64,000 nucleotides of DNA from Oxyruncus cristatus (taxonomy: Eukaryota; Chordata; Aves; Passeriformes; Cotingidae), in NCBI GenBank assembly GCA_013399855.1, contig VXAY01001316.1, positions 286,680-350,679 on the forward strand. Direction: 5' to 3'. A program made the position numbers and the translations under genes. Each line of letters opens with the position of its first letter. Positions within the stretch are counted from its first letter, which is position 1. The notes beneath the pieces are model-generated. The model had not been told where the DNA came from, ran no database searches, and saw only the letters and a list, made by a program, of their open reading frames with translations. Below are positions 1 to 11,259 of this stretch, piece after piece.

Positions 1-974
1 TACCCTGGGTAACCAAGTCCTTGACCTGCACGCCCCTCACTCCAGCAGAGCCTCCGTTGTTCCGCACTATGACTGCTATCTTTGCTTGCATGCTGCAAGT
101 ACCCACGAGAAACCCCCCTCATGGCGAGCAAGGGTCTGGCTTGCATGATATAAGCAAGAAAAAGCTGTTTCCAAGCTCAAGAAGCACATGAACAGGCAGG
201 AAATTGGTGACAGACCTCCAGGACCTTGTACTGCAAGGAATCACGCTCTGCTCCTCTTCAGCAGCTCCTGCCGAGTGCCTCCTCTGATTGTCCTGCTCAG
301 AGGACCCTCGAGGAGTGGCCCAATCAAATCTCACCCAGCATCGCTTGTTTTTTGAAAGGGTTTGGACATTTAATCAAATTTTTGATCCTCCACTTTTCAA
401 GCATTTCCCCAGGTTCCTGGAGGCTTTCATTTCACCCTCACTACCCCAGCAGAAGGGTGCATTTTCACCTGCCACAAACCAAGCACAGCCCCGAGCAACT
501 CTTTATACAGGATTTTACAGATAGCAAGCAGGGAAGGTTCAGGATCTCCCAGCCTGATGCACATTTATAGCTTTTTAAAACATCTTTTCAGGACCTGCTA
601 ATAATCAACCCAACTGTGGTTATCAAAATACACGAGCCACAAGGCAAAACCAAGGAGAAATACATTTAACTTCAACCAGCTAGGAAGCAAATGAGCGCAC
701 ACAGCAGAGGAGCGTGATGCAGCTTGTCTGGGGAATCTCATATTATAGTCCACAGAGATTAGATACTGAAAACCTAAATCCCAGAACCAGCTTATTCCCA
801 ACCTCTGATGGGGAAACAGGACCCCAGCCTGTGCTCAATTTTCTGTTACATGCACCACCAGCAGTGCTGGCAGCCTGACACTTATCCTCCAGCCTGACAC
901 TCCTCCTTATCAGACTCCTCTCTATGCAAGCACTGAGCTGGAACTAAGAACAGTTCAGCTGTGAGGAACCTACA
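1..974. other. Single-copy noncoding DNA
   Basis: No repeat family, exon or RNA gene recognised. Short open frames occur on both strands with no protein-like pattern. The part from about 590 to 830 is more AT-rich. The interval ends where the first CR1 copy begins. Confidence 0.5.
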
Positions 975-1905
975 ACCACCATCTAGTCCAAGAGCCTGAC
1001 CGGTTCAGGGCTGACCCAAAGGTAAAACATGACCTTAAGGGCCTTGTCCAAACACCTCTGAAACACTGACAGGCTTGGAGCATCGACCACCTCTCCAGGA
1101 AGGTTGTTCCAGTGCTCGACTACCCATATTCAAGTCCCTGAACATCCTTCTCAAATGATGGGCCCCAGAACTGCACACAGCACTCAAGGGGAGGCCACCA
1201 GTGCTAAATACAGAGGGGTACTCACCTCTTTTGACCAGATGTGGTTTGCCCTCTTGGTTACTCCTGAGCTGCCAACCAGCACCCCCAGATCTCTTTCTGC
1301 AGGGCTGCTCTCCAACCATCCCTCTTCCAATCTATACTCAGAGACTGCAAGTTCTCTTGTCTTTCAGCACCTCCCAGTTTAATATCATCAGCAAACTCAC
1401 TAATGGTGCCTTCAGCTTCTGTACCCAGATCCCTGATAAAAATACTGAACAGAACTGGGCAGGGCTTTCCCTTTGTGAATCCAGGCTGACTGTGCCTGCT
1501 GATTTCATTGTCCTTTAAGTGCCTTTAATAGTGCCCTGATGAAATGATCTTCATTTCATTTTTCCCAGGCACTGAGGTCAGGCTAACATCTATAGGCTGC
1601 TGGGTGTTCCCTCCTTGTAAATTGGAATAATGCTGGATGGCTTCCAGTCAGCTGGGACTCCCCAGACTCCCAAGGCCTTTGGTAAAAGATTGAGAAGAAT
1701 CCTGCTGTGATATCCACCAACTCCTTCTGTTCTCTGGGATGAATCCCATCCACACTTGTGGATTTATGGACAACTGACCATAACTTGCTGTTGTTTCCTG
1801 TTGGTCTTAATGCAGCTCTTAATGTGAGGGGTTGGTTGATCTGGCCTTGGTGAGAGTACTTGCACAGATTCCTCCTCTTCTGTCCCATCATGTCCTTTCC
1901 TGCCA
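975..1905 (-). mobile_element. CR1 LINE, degenerate reverse-transcriptase (ORF2) fragment
   Basis: Remnant of a non-LTR retrotransposon of the avian CR1 family. Read on the minus strand, pieces of the ORF2 reverse transcriptase appear in correct order: a DGIHP motif at about 1732-1752, a stretch matching the usual NYRPVSLT region near 1580-1610, and the catalytic box FADDIKLGG at 1370-1396. The C-terminal and 3' part follows down to about 975. Frame breaks and internal deletions separate the motifs, so no full protein can be made. The copy is 5'-truncated, as most CR1s are, and divergent, so it is an old insertion. It is the only copy in the window that keeps the polymerase core. The upper boundary is approximate, because identity fades above about 1800. 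Confidence 0.8.
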
Positions 1906-2559
1906 TTCCCAGAGAACCACATCTGTTCTGTACAGGTGGCTGAGAGGGTAAGGAGGGGGTTCCTCTTACAGCTCCATGCAGAAAGTTGCTTCCACCCTTC
2001 CCTGTCCTTCCTAACACTGCCTTTATCCAGACACAAGAGCTGCTGGACCTCCCTCAGCAGTGGTCATGCCCAGCTGTGTAGCAGAGATGGCAAAGCACAG
2101 CTCCATCACCTCCATCTCTTGGATGATCCTCCTTCTCCCAGCCGCTCCAGGAAGACCAGCCCCTCTCCCTATGCATGCAGGGGAAAGAGGGGGGGCTCAC
2201 AGTACATGGAATTCCTGGGGTTTGTGTGCTCAGGCCCCATGGCAGGACACATCTCCCCACCCCACACCACCACCTGCAGAAGAAACACTGCTCCATACTG
2301 CATATTTTTCTGCCTAGGAAAATCTGGAAGCTTTCCTAACCTGACATCAAACAGGCAGCAGAACAGTGTCCCCAAAAAGGTGGTTTAGGGCACTATTGAT
2401 AGACCTGTTCTAAAAGCAACATGAAGTACAACAGGGAAGCTCATCCCTGGGGAACCTCCACAGACTACAGCAGTCCCAGCAAGATACAGCCAGAATTTGT
2501 GGACACCGAGTGCTGTGAAGAGCAAAGCCCTGACTCTGCAAGGTGTCCTTGGAGCCCTA
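1906..2559. other. Single-copy noncoding DNA
   Basis: GC-rich upper part and mixed composition below. Open frames exist on both strands, including 150 codons at 1936-2388, but they overlap each other in several frames and show no domain or splice pattern. Nothing recognised. Confidence 0.4.
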
Positions 2560-3277
2560 TTATTTGTGATTAATAAGGCATGATGCAAACACTTAGTTAA
2601 ATCAGATTAGATCAATAGTACACCATGAATCACTTCTATAGGTTTCCCATAATATTTATACATACTGCAGTTATCAGCAAGACTCTCCTGTAAAATTGCC
2701 CCCATTGAAATTTATTTGAAAAAGTACCTTTTATACTCTATTAAAAAAAAGCAAACTGATTTTTTTTATTCTCTCGCAGAGCCGAACTTACCAGGCAAAA
2801 GCTCGGGGAACGGCATGTGGCTTTGCAAAACAAACAGTTTGAGACTGTGCTGCCTGTTTTATCACCTCCTGGAATGGGAATTCCACCTCCATCCCCGTTC
2901 CTCCTCAGCCTCTCAACCACACAGACTGGAAAAGAAGTGCTTTTGCTGTCCGTGGTTTGCCGTTGGGAGGACACAAGCGGGAGCGTGACAGAGACAGCGA
3001 GGGGTGGGAAAGCCAGCAGGGCTTCCACACCGGATCACTGATGGCAAAAAAACACCATGGCAAAGACTTTCAGAGGGTTTCAGAAACTCCTTGTGCACTA
3101 AATCAAGGCAGCGAATTTACAGCAAATTAATGAAACTAATTTTCTGACTGAAATCATCATCTGTGAATTATCGTGTCTTTACTCATTAAATAAATTATCT
3201 GTGTCTTCCAAGACATTATGAACACATCATAAATTACAGCCCTTCATAAATAATTTGCTTTTGCCTGGGTTTAAATA
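2560..3277. other. AT-rich block, candidate conserved element or gene end
   Basis: Unique, AT-rich DNA around a GC-richer core. It has runs such as taataaggcatgatgcaaac and many short homeodomain-type cores (TAAT, ATTA). No transposon sequence is recognised. The core at 2780-3041 looks exon-like and is entered separately. Conservation is inferred from composition only. Confidence 0.3.
2780..3200 (+). other. Possible terminal exon with short coding end and poly(A) signal
   Basis: A T-rich tract runs into tctcgcag at 2772-2779, a strong splice acceptor. From 2781 one frame stays open for 86 codons to TGA at 3039-3041. Its first part reads like soluble protein (AELTRQKLGERHVALQNKQF), followed by a proline-rich stretch. 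AATAAA follows at 3189-3194, about 150 bases past the stop. Together these make a plausible last exon with a short 3' UTR. Against it: no family was recognised, the opposite strand is also open here, and no upstream exon was found between 1 and 2780. It could equally be an AT-rich noncoding element with a chance open frame. Confidence 0.22.
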
Positions 3278-3510
3278 TAGAGGGAGAATAAAGTGAGGGG
3301 AAGAGAAAAACACAGACTTGAGGGAAGGAAAGAGGCAAAAAAAGAAAGCACAAAGAGAAGGGAAGTGGGGGAAACAGAGAATGACATGGGCAAAGGGAGG
3401 GAAAAAAAACATGTGAAAATGGAGACACTGATATGTCCAGCTCAGAGGGGAAGGAAATGAGGAAGGAAAGAGGAAACAAGGGGATGAAAGAGGACAGGCA
3501 GGACAAATAG
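3278..3510 (+). repeat. Purine-rich tract
   Basis: About 230 bases in which A and G make up most of the plus strand, with repeated gaaag, gggaag and ggaaaga words and few pyrimidines. This is low-complexity sequence, not a clean tandem repeat. Such tracts can form triplex structures in supercoiled DNA. The long minus-strand open frames here (S/F/P/L-rich) are by-products of the composition. Confidence 0.7.
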
Positions 3511-4054
3511 CCCTGTGCAATATTCCAGGTCGGTGTTAATTGTGTCTCAGTGAACGTGGCAGGAAATGAACCATTAATACCCAACCCTGCTCGTGACTTT
3601 TATAAATGATTTCATTCCCCTGGAGCTTGTTCCGTGTCAATGAGTACAAACACTCTGTCCAACACATCTCTGAAAAGGGATGCCAGTGAGGGAAACACAC
3701 TTTGTCATGGAGCAGTGACAGTATTTACTGAAAGGGGCCCCAGAACTTGTAAATGACAACAGAACCCACAGTTTACTTGTCAAACAGGGGCAAAGGAACA
3801 GCACTTGGATTTCTGCTGTGAGATCCCTGCTGCAGGCTGTGCCAAAGCCTCATCCCATCCCTGCTCCGTCTCCCACGTGGCACAGCTCAAGGGCACATTG
3901 CTGAGAAATGCAGCACCTGGACACAGATGAAACCTCCTTGGGACACGAAGGTGACTCCACAGTGCAGACCACGTTCCCTCATCCCGCAGGATCTCTGGCC
4001 AGGGATCACCCAGGACAGCAGTAGCAACCCCTTAACCCTGGCACCTTGCTCAGG
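3511..4054. other. Single-copy noncoding DNA
   Basis: Mixed composition, with no repeat or gene recognised. A short AT-rich part lies near 3590-3720. Confidence 0.4.
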
Positions 4055-4145
4055 ATCACAGCATCACAGAACAGCCTGGGCTGGAAGGGACACACAAGGA
4101 TCATCCAGTCCAGCTCCTGGCCCTGCACAGGCACCCCAAGAACAA
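4055..4145 (-). mobile_element. CR1 LINE 3' end fragment
   Basis: The plus strand reads gatcacagcatcacagaaca, then ctggaagggacacacaagga and a tccagtccagctcctggccc stretch. This is the antisense 3' end of an avian CR1 of the same subfamily as the copies at 41230 and 51728. Only the last 90 or so bases are present. Confidence 0.8.
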
Positions 4146-5257
4146 TTACAACTTCTAGGACTTCTCAGAGGCTGCAAAAGTACCGGCTAAACTGATGTCC
4201 ACAGAGTGACCGGAACAGTCAGACCCTTGGCTACTTCCAGTTTCCTTCCTGAATTCTAATGCCAATGGGACAGGTACAGATGGGCATCATCTCTTGCACC
4301 CCCTTCCAGCCACAGTGAGATAAATGAACCCAACTCCTGTGAGGAGCAGGGTTTGGTGCCTGTTTGCCTGCACACGGGGGAGCCTCTCTGCATGGAGAGC
4401 ATTCCCAGTGTGCAAGACCCTTGACCTGAAAAGCACAAGCTCTGGTTTAGGGAGGTTTCTGAGAAGCTGGACGAAATTTAGCAGCCAGAGTGGTGGTGAA
4501 GAGGAAATCTCTTGGTCTTTCCCCCAGGACACAGCAGAGCCATATGACTTCTACCAGCAGATGTGAGCTCATCTGAGAGGGCCAGAAGTCACACAGGAAA
4601 ACCAGAACGACTCCAAGCCAAGTATTTTGCTTCTTGGTGGAACTCATTAGCTCAGCGCCGGAGAACTGAAGCCACAATGACTTTTTTCTGCCTAGCTCAG
4701 AGCACAGGCACACATCTGCCCTCAAACCCTTACGTGGCCATTCCCTCTCTAAGCCTCCCAAGCCAGCTGTGGTTTACACCCTTCCTTGGTGACGTTGAGT
4801 CTCCTGTCCTCCATCCCAGGACTTGGCTGTGCCACCTCAGGGATCAGGCAGGGTCACAGCAGCTGGCTCACCTCTGGCCTCCCTGCTCACAGAAGGGTGT
4901 TTCTGCAGGAAGCTGGAGGGTGGCCAGTTCTAGGAACTCTTGGAGAATGAGCACAATGGCAGCTGTTTCCTATTTGGAAGTGGAAGGGCTCTGATCTCAG
5001 CCCATGCGACCCAACTAGTCAGGACCAAAGGAAAGTTCCCCCTTCTCTTCCAAGTCAAAATCCAGCCTGGGGTACACATAGGCTCACAAAGTCTGCTCTG
5101 CAACTGTCAGGTCTGCTGATTACCAGGTAACAGCAACACAAAGGCAACAACAAACAAACACGAAGCCACAGCAGGGTAAGTCCCAGAGGACACAACATCA
5201 CCACAAGAAAATGTCTCTGGGAAACCCTTGGCTCAGTGACAGCACACATGGCCCTAC
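4146..5257. other. Single-copy noncoding DNA
   Basis: No gene or repeat recognised. A CAAA-rich simple stretch (caacaacaaacaaacacg) lies at about 5144-5163. Open frames of 100-140 codons at 4447-4994 overlap on both strands and look like chance. Confidence 0.4.
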
Positions 5258-5352
5258 CACAGAGTCACAGAATGGGTAAGGAGGGACCTTAGAGATCACC
5301 TCATTCCAACCCAGGCAAGGACACCTTCCCCTAAGCCAGGTTTCCTCAAGCC
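5258..5352 (-). mobile_element. CR1 LINE 3' end fragment
   Basis: Antisense CR1 tail: cagagtcacagaatgggtaa, then gagggaccttagagatcacc, ggacaccttcccctaagcca and a caagccctgtcc end. Divergent and about 95 bases long. Confidence 0.8.
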
Positions 5353-6779
5353 CTGTCCAAATCACTGGGCTTGAGTTTAACAAGTCCACCTGAAAGACCT
5401 GACTTTGAGAGTCCACCAGCTGTATTTGAAGCAAGGCTGTGAAGACAGAGGAGTGTGGTCTTTGGTGCCAAAGGGCCTCCCTGCTGTGAACACTGGAGCC
5501 AATGTACAACATTTCTGTACATCCTTCCCAGCACCACCAAGTTTCCTGCTGACTCAAGTGCCTTCTGCACTCACCTCCAGGTGCTGACCTCCCCGTGTCA
5601 GGCACAGGACATTCCCAGGCTTGAACCACTTTGGCACGGCCTGTCCCACTGTTCAGTGTTATCCAGTCTGAGGCTGGAAATGGTTTCCCCAGCTCCTTTC
5701 ACCATTAGCACAGCAGCCTGCCAAGGCTCCAAGAGCAGCAGCAGCAGCAGGGGCTGGTGCCAGATTCACCACCTCAAGTCGCTACTTGGGGATCCTGGGT
5801 GTCCAATCAAGCCATTTGGGTGGTCAACAAGTTCCTGAGCAATTCATCCAGTAAATAGGGGGCAAGAGAGGAGAGAAAAAAGAACAACAGAAACATCATC
5901 TAGCAGGAAAAGTGACATAACTCAGCTTCATCACTTCTGAGGGGGAATTTATGTGGGGGAGTGTCTTCCACCCATTGCCCACAGCTCCCCACCGTGCCTG
6001 CTCACACCTCTGAGCAGAGGGGCTTCTGCAGAGTGACATCCTCCTGCAGGGCCCAGCTCTGCCCTGTCTCCAGCCAGCCTTCCCCAGCAGAACAGTGCCC
6101 ATATAGCACCATATAAACATGAAAAAAAACCCCCTTTCCTTTCTTTGTCCACAACATCCACAGGGTCCCATCACACAGGCTTTTCACACCCCTTAAACCG
6201 CACAATTCCCTCCCGCTTCCGACTTGGCTGCTTCTCAAAGAGATGACCCCAAACACTGTGCAAGCTGCAATATAACCTGGGCCTGCCCTTCCCATCCTTT
6301 CCACCCCTGATGCCAGCAGGAGACCTCCACTCCAGCTGCTCTTCCCATAGATGTCCAGCCCAAACTCTCATATCCTCCTTCCCCACCCTGCCCTGATGTT
6401 CCTGCAGTCAGCCAGCCCTCAAGGGAGGTAACATTTCACCAACTCAAATAACTCAGAATGGAGGCTGGCTTGTAATGGAAAAGCCTTTCCAAAATCACTT
6501 GGAGACTGTTCTGGGAAAGGGCCAGAGTAGCCAGCCTGGATCCCAGCACCTCCATGCAGCCAGCATCATCCCTGGAAATATTTACCTCCCTTTTCCTTGG
6601 GTAAAGGACTGTTCTTTCTGTACACTGCCCAAGGACTCTGCAGATGACTTTTTCCTCGGCCAGCTCAGACTCCTTTGAAATCCCATTCAGAAAAGGGGAT
6701 TTTCCATCAGTTCCTGAAGCAACAAGTGAGTCCAGCCAAGTGTGAAGCAGGTCAGTCTCCTCCTTCACAGCTTTCCACA
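5353..6779. other. Single-copy noncoding DNA
   Basis: No gene recognised. It holds a short AGC run at 5733-5750 and otherwise mixed-composition DNA. The 169-codon minus-strand frame at 6436-6945 starts in the adjacent GC-rich stretch and has no recognisable domain. Confidence 0.4.
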
Positions 6780-6905
6780 CCATGTGTTTCGTGTCAGGAG
6801 CCGGCCCCGGGGGCCTTGGAGGAGCAGCTGCTGCAGCCTTTGTTGGCCGCGCACGCTCTGCGCCGGCCCCACGTCCCTGCCCTGGCTCTCGAGCCAGCAC
6901 ACATC
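6780..6905. other. Short GC- and CpG-rich stretch
   Basis: CpG dinucleotides cluster around ccggccccgg and gccgcgcacgctctgcgccg. It is short for a promoter island and no transcript start can be argued. It sits directly before an AT-rich block. Confidence 0.4.
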
Positions 6906-6929
6906 TGCCCCACAGCAGGCACACCACTC

Positions 6930-7200
6930 CTTCCTCCCAATCCACGAGGAGGGAGAGCCAGAGATTTATGTACTCCGCGATTTTTATGTGCTCTCAAGGA
7001 GGCTGCAGAGGGAAAACTCCGCCACTCACAAAAGCCTCCATCTGTGAGTTTATTTATCCGTGCTGGGAAGGCTGTTTATTCTGTTTCTGGGTGGAAACTA
7101 CACTGGGATCGCAGCTTAATTGTATTGTTTGTTGAATTAATTGCTCTGTTTGATCGGCCTTTCTCCCATAATGCCTGGGAATGGAATGGTTTTGCTGCAA
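6930..7200. other. AT-rich candidate conserved element
   Basis: Single-copy block with tttatttatccg, ttaattgtattgtttgttga and attaattgctctgtttgatc words, giving several homeodomain and forkhead-like cores. No transposon match recognised. Regulatory role inferred from composition and motif density only. Confidence 0.3.
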
Positions 7201-8304
7201 TGTGGGAATGGAGGGGGTTGAAGCTGTTTCTCCCTGGCAGATGAACACAGCCAGCACACAGCGAGCAAGAGGGGCTGGTCTGGGGACAGCACGAGTTGCC
7301 TTGTGCAAGTATTGTTGCAGAGGGTGTTCTGTGAGGTTTGGCACCCTGGGAAAAAGGTATGGGCCAAAGGCAGAGAAGCATTTGGATGCATGTTGGTCTC
7401 TTGCTTCTTTTTCCAGCTGATACCTGCCCAGCCAAGAGACAGGACCTGCTGCCAAGGGTCACCACGCACTGACTGGTGGCCTCTAATCTCCTCTCCTGCA
7501 ATGAGAATGAACACCGTGGATTTTCCAGGTCAGCCTCAGCATTATTTTCGTATTGGAACATTTTTCCCCTCCTCACTTCCATTCCCATCTTCCTCCCTCC
7601 CCCTGCCACTGCTTTTCTTTTCCCCTTCACGTTTTGCCAGCAAACATCCAGCTCACAAGAACCCCAGCTTGCTTCACGCTCCTGTGTTCCTCTTCCACAA
7701 TCACAGCCCTCAACTTTTTAGGTTTCATTCCTGCCTCTCCCACTTCCCACACACACTTCCTTCTGCCCGCTGGCCTTCCAACAAAACACAATAACGAGCA
7801 GCCGAGCCTGACGTGGCATTTCCCACACACACACTTCTTCATTTCCCCTCTTTCTCTCTGCAAAGTGAAACCAGAATTGGAACTCCCATGGCATGTCACC
7901 AACCCCGATGGGACATCTCCCCATGGGCCACTCCTGTCTGTAGAACTTTCTCTAACCAACATTAAAGCCAGGCACTAAAGGTGAGCAACCAGATGACCAC
8001 CCTCCCACTGTGTTGGCAACATCCCAACACAGACAGTAGAGTGATTTCTCCCACTAATTAGACATCCCAGTAGAGTTCAGGGAGCATCTCAGGCCAGCAA
8101 GGCAAGATCCCTGGAAGATCAACCCTCCGCACCTCATGCTGCCCCTTTCACTCCCATCTGCAGGCTCTGGGAATCTCCCTTCCCTGACAGAGAGCGAGCT
8201 GCTGGAGACAGCAAGATGTTTCAATCAGCAGATCTCTGGTGTCTGAGTCAGCCCCACTCCTTGCTGATAAGGAATGAATACTGTCTGTGTCTGTCCGGGT
8301 GCAC
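7201..8304. other. Single-copy noncoding DNA with a pyrimidine-rich stretch
   Basis: 7558-7640 is strongly pyrimidine-rich on the plus strand (tcctcc, ccctcccc, ttttcttttcc). Open frames of 110-184 codons around 7054-7980 lie in several frames on both strands and are unlikely to be coding. No repeat family recognised. Confidence 0.4.
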
Positions 8305-8324
8305 GTCTCTCTCTCTCTCTCTCT
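8305..8324 (+). repeat. (CT)n microsatellite
   Basis: About ten uninterrupted CT units, followed by a pyrimidine-rich ttctcttttctccttc tail. Confidence 0.9.
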
Positions 8325-8659
8325 ATTTCTCTTTTCTCCTTCATAAAGCTGTCAGACCAAAAATAACATATTAGTGGAAGAAAGGAATGTCAGATGTAAT
8401 ACAATAAGGAGATCAGGAGGCTGGGGGAGTGTGTGTGCCTGGCTGCTGTGCCAGAAATCTCTGCACTGGTGATGAACAGCTACGGCCCAGGAGGATCTGT
8501 CCCTCCTGCACACCCTCTTCTCCCACTGCTCCTCAGACATGGAAAATGGGATGATAAATAGGAGGGAGTGCTTATTCAGCACGATTCCACTCCCAACAGC
8601 CACCTGTGTTTGACACTGCAGGAAGATCACATATCCAGAGCCTGAGAAATACCAGTCCA
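8325..8659. other. Single-copy noncoding DNA
   Basis: Mixed sequence between a microsatellite and a CR1 copy. Nothing recognised. Confidence 0.4.
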
Positions 8660-8816
8660 CTGATATTCCACCTCTGGAAGCGTTCCAGGCCAGGTTAGAC
8701 AGGAACATCTGGTCTGAGCAACCTGGTCTAGTGGGAGGTGTCCCTGCCCAGGGCAAGGGAGTTGGAACTGGATGATCTTTAAGGTCCCTTCCAACCCAAT
8801 CCATTCTGTGATTCCA
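8660..8816 (+). mobile_element. CR1 LINE 3' end fragment
   Basis: Sense-strand CR1 tail: attccacctctggaagcgtt, gcaacctggtctagtgggag, gtccctgcccagggcaaggg, ggatgatctttaaggtccct and the terminal ccattctgtgattcc. 5'-truncated, and well preserved compared with most copies here. Confidence 0.88.
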
Positions 8817-9724
8817 TGGATATGGCAGGAGTGGACAGACCACATCAGGCTCCAGGCTGGGCTACCCTGTGCCACATCCACTGACATGGGGCACAGCCAT
8901 GCCCAAGGAGCTTAAAAATCCAGTCCCAAGTGTTGACTGGAACAGGGTCTGGTACAAAACTTGTCCATACAGAACACTGCTGAGGTCAGCTCTTGATTTT
9001 ATGACCAGGTGCTGCTCTGTGGTTTATTTAACTGGTTCTTGGCAAAATACCCTCCACGGAAAACCAATGGCATCTGGTGGAGCACATCTTTTACACGGGT
9101 ATCCAACACCACCTGAATGGTTTCCAGCAACAGATCTGATTGCATCTACTGAGTATCTGTTCATCCAAGTACTTCTGCAAAGAAAAAGAGGAAATGCATA
9201 AAGAAGAAAATACCTCTTGCTCCCACACAGGTCTCTTATCTGCAACCTGAACGGGTGGGTCCCATCCTCTCACCACCAGGTAAGGAGCCCTCAGGTGTCA
9301 GGTTCTTCTCACACACCTTCCACACTTCAGGGAACAGCAGTGCCTATTTCCCCACTCCCCACAGAGCCAGCCCAGGGCACAACACTATCCCATTTCACAG
9401 GAGTGCAGATTTTCCACCCCCAAGCGCTGCCTTGAACGACGACATTAATTGAAATGGCTGCAGAAGTGCCAGGGCTGGGATCCAGCTCTGTGACCCGCTC
9501 CGAGCACAGGCTCCTGCGTGGCTGGGGCAGCCCTGCTGGCCCCCAGCCCACTGCAGAGATGTTCCTCCTCGCTATTAAGTGTTCTCCCTCCTGCCTGTTC
9601 CCTTCCATTTCCTCCACCCCCCCACTGCAGGAGCAGGGGAGCTGACAGGCAGGAGCAGGCACACGGACATCTTGTCCACTGTCCAATTTGGGGACGTGCC
9701 AGGCTGAAGGATAAGATTCCTACC
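8817..9724. other. Single-copy noncoding DNA
   Basis: No gene or repeat recognised. A 49-bp piece at 9231-9279 is bounded by AG and GTAAGG, but this is too little to call an exon. Confidence 0.4.
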
Positions 9725-10320
9725 GACAGCACATATGCAAATCAGGGCTCCTTCTGCAGTCTTTAATAGCCCAAAACTGATTTAACTCTTCAAACATAAA
9801 GACCAAAATCCCTTTCAAAACGTGTGTTACTGTTCCAAAAATTCTGGCTACTTTTTATATGCAAATACCAACCCAGCCTCCTTATAAAACTTGCCAAGTC
9901 CTTTATTTCACTTCCTTGATTTCACCCAGTAGCACTGAGCTGCACAGAAAGATGCAACGTGTTTCCTTTAGCGGTTACTAATTAATTTAATGACCGGTCC
10001 TTTCTGTGTGGTGTTTTCCATCCCTCTCCTTTTCAACCTGGTCAGTTGTTGGAGGTTCCTGAGGTATCCATGGAAAGTAATGGGGCAGGAAAGTCACTGG
10101 GATGATTCCTCAATTAGCTGTACAAGGATGTGCACCGTCACGGAAAAATGTTTCTCCTGCTAATGAGAACTAACGATCCCAGACCTGGGGGACTCTGCAC
10201 TCTGATCAAAGCAGTCCAATCAAAACCTCTGCAAATTTCTGATTAAACCAGACAAAAGAGGGGAGAAAGGCACCAAGTCAGATGCTGAATAGATAATAAA
10301 ATTCCCTTCCACTTTTCCTT
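9725..10320. other. AT-rich candidate conserved element with two POU octamers
   Basis: Unique AT-rich DNA. It contains two perfect octamers ATGCAAAT at 9735-9742 and 9859-9866, a homeodomain-rich run actaattaatttaatgacc at 9977-9995, and a TCF/LEF-type GATCAAAG near 10203. Octamers bind POU proteins and TAAT cores bind homeodomains (known from those families). Enhancer function is inferred. Confidence 0.35.
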
Positions 10321-11259
10321 CCCAGAAAATGGTAAATCTAATGGGCATGACTAAGCAGCTGCGAGGGGGGACGTGAACAAATTTGTAAAGCAAAGGGGAG
10401 TTTAAAGTTCATCTCATTTTCCCCTCCTGCAACATCGTCTGCAATCATATTATGATTTAAAGGCCACCTTTCCCCCAGTGGGAAGCGGGTGAGAAGGGTG
10501 TGATTCAATTTTCCATGCCAAGTGTGAGGGGAGAAGGAGAAAGGCCAGGAGGCACAAGCAGAACAGCCACATCCCTTTGGCACCATTAAAATGTGTGTTG
10601 CTTTTTCCAGTTCCTCGAGGTACAGGGGAAAAATATAATAATGGCACGGTGGCATTTTCTGTCTCAGTTTGTACATGGAAAAGCCTTTCACTACTGGGAA
10701 CAAAGCCGGAACAAATCCTGACTCGACCAACACCAAGCTCAGGAGACCCTGGTCCACCTTGAGAAACCCCCTAGAAACTAAATGACAACCCTGCCCTTTC
10801 CCAGAAGCTGTCACCATTCCCTGCTGCATTTCCAGCTCACCAGAAAATGGTCCTGCTGCTCTTGGCTTACACCTTTCTCTCTTGCCAGCAGGATTAATCT
10901 CATCTCCATGTCACGGCATCCAGGGGTGGCAGCTGGACAGCTCAGATTTGAGGGAATAGGAACAGATTATCCCAGAGGCTGTAGAGGAATGAAGCAAAGC
11001 AGCCCATACCTCTGCCCAGGCATGCTCTGGCTGCCCCTCCTGGCCTGCAATTCCATGGTAGACAGCTTCATTTCCTGATAATGTACAATTCCAAAGGGTT
11101 CAGGTCAGGTCACAGTGGTATTGAACCACAGGAAGGGAGGCAGAAATGGAGGAAAGGAGTTGTTTGCAGCATTGGGAAGGAAGAGTGCCAGTGAAACAGA
11201 TTTAAGAGGCAGTTGGCCCATTTAAGAACAGTGCAGATCTGGATGCCAGGAGGTCTCCA
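10321..11259. other. Single-copy noncoding DNA
   Basis: Mixed composition. Open frames at 10338-11078 (up to 163 codons) show no recognisable protein. No repeat recognised. Confidence 0.4.

Noticed and set aside
1936..2388. 150-codon plus-strand frame next to the CR1 remnant
   Set aside because: It overlaps open frames on the opposite strand, is Ser/Cys/His-rich, and has no recognisable domain or splice sites.
6436..6945. 169-codon minus-strand frame with an Ala/Pro-rich start
   Set aside because: The start lies in a CpG-rich patch and no domain or splice pattern supports it. The opposite strand is open as well.
7076..7630. 184-codon minus-strand frame overlapping several plus-strand frames
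   Set aside because: Composition follows the pyrimidine-rich DNA underneath, and no homology is recognised.
9231..9279. 49-bp segment between CACAG and GTAAGG
   Set aside because: Short, with a modest pyrimidine tract and no frame or partner exon. This level of match is expected by chance in 64 kb.
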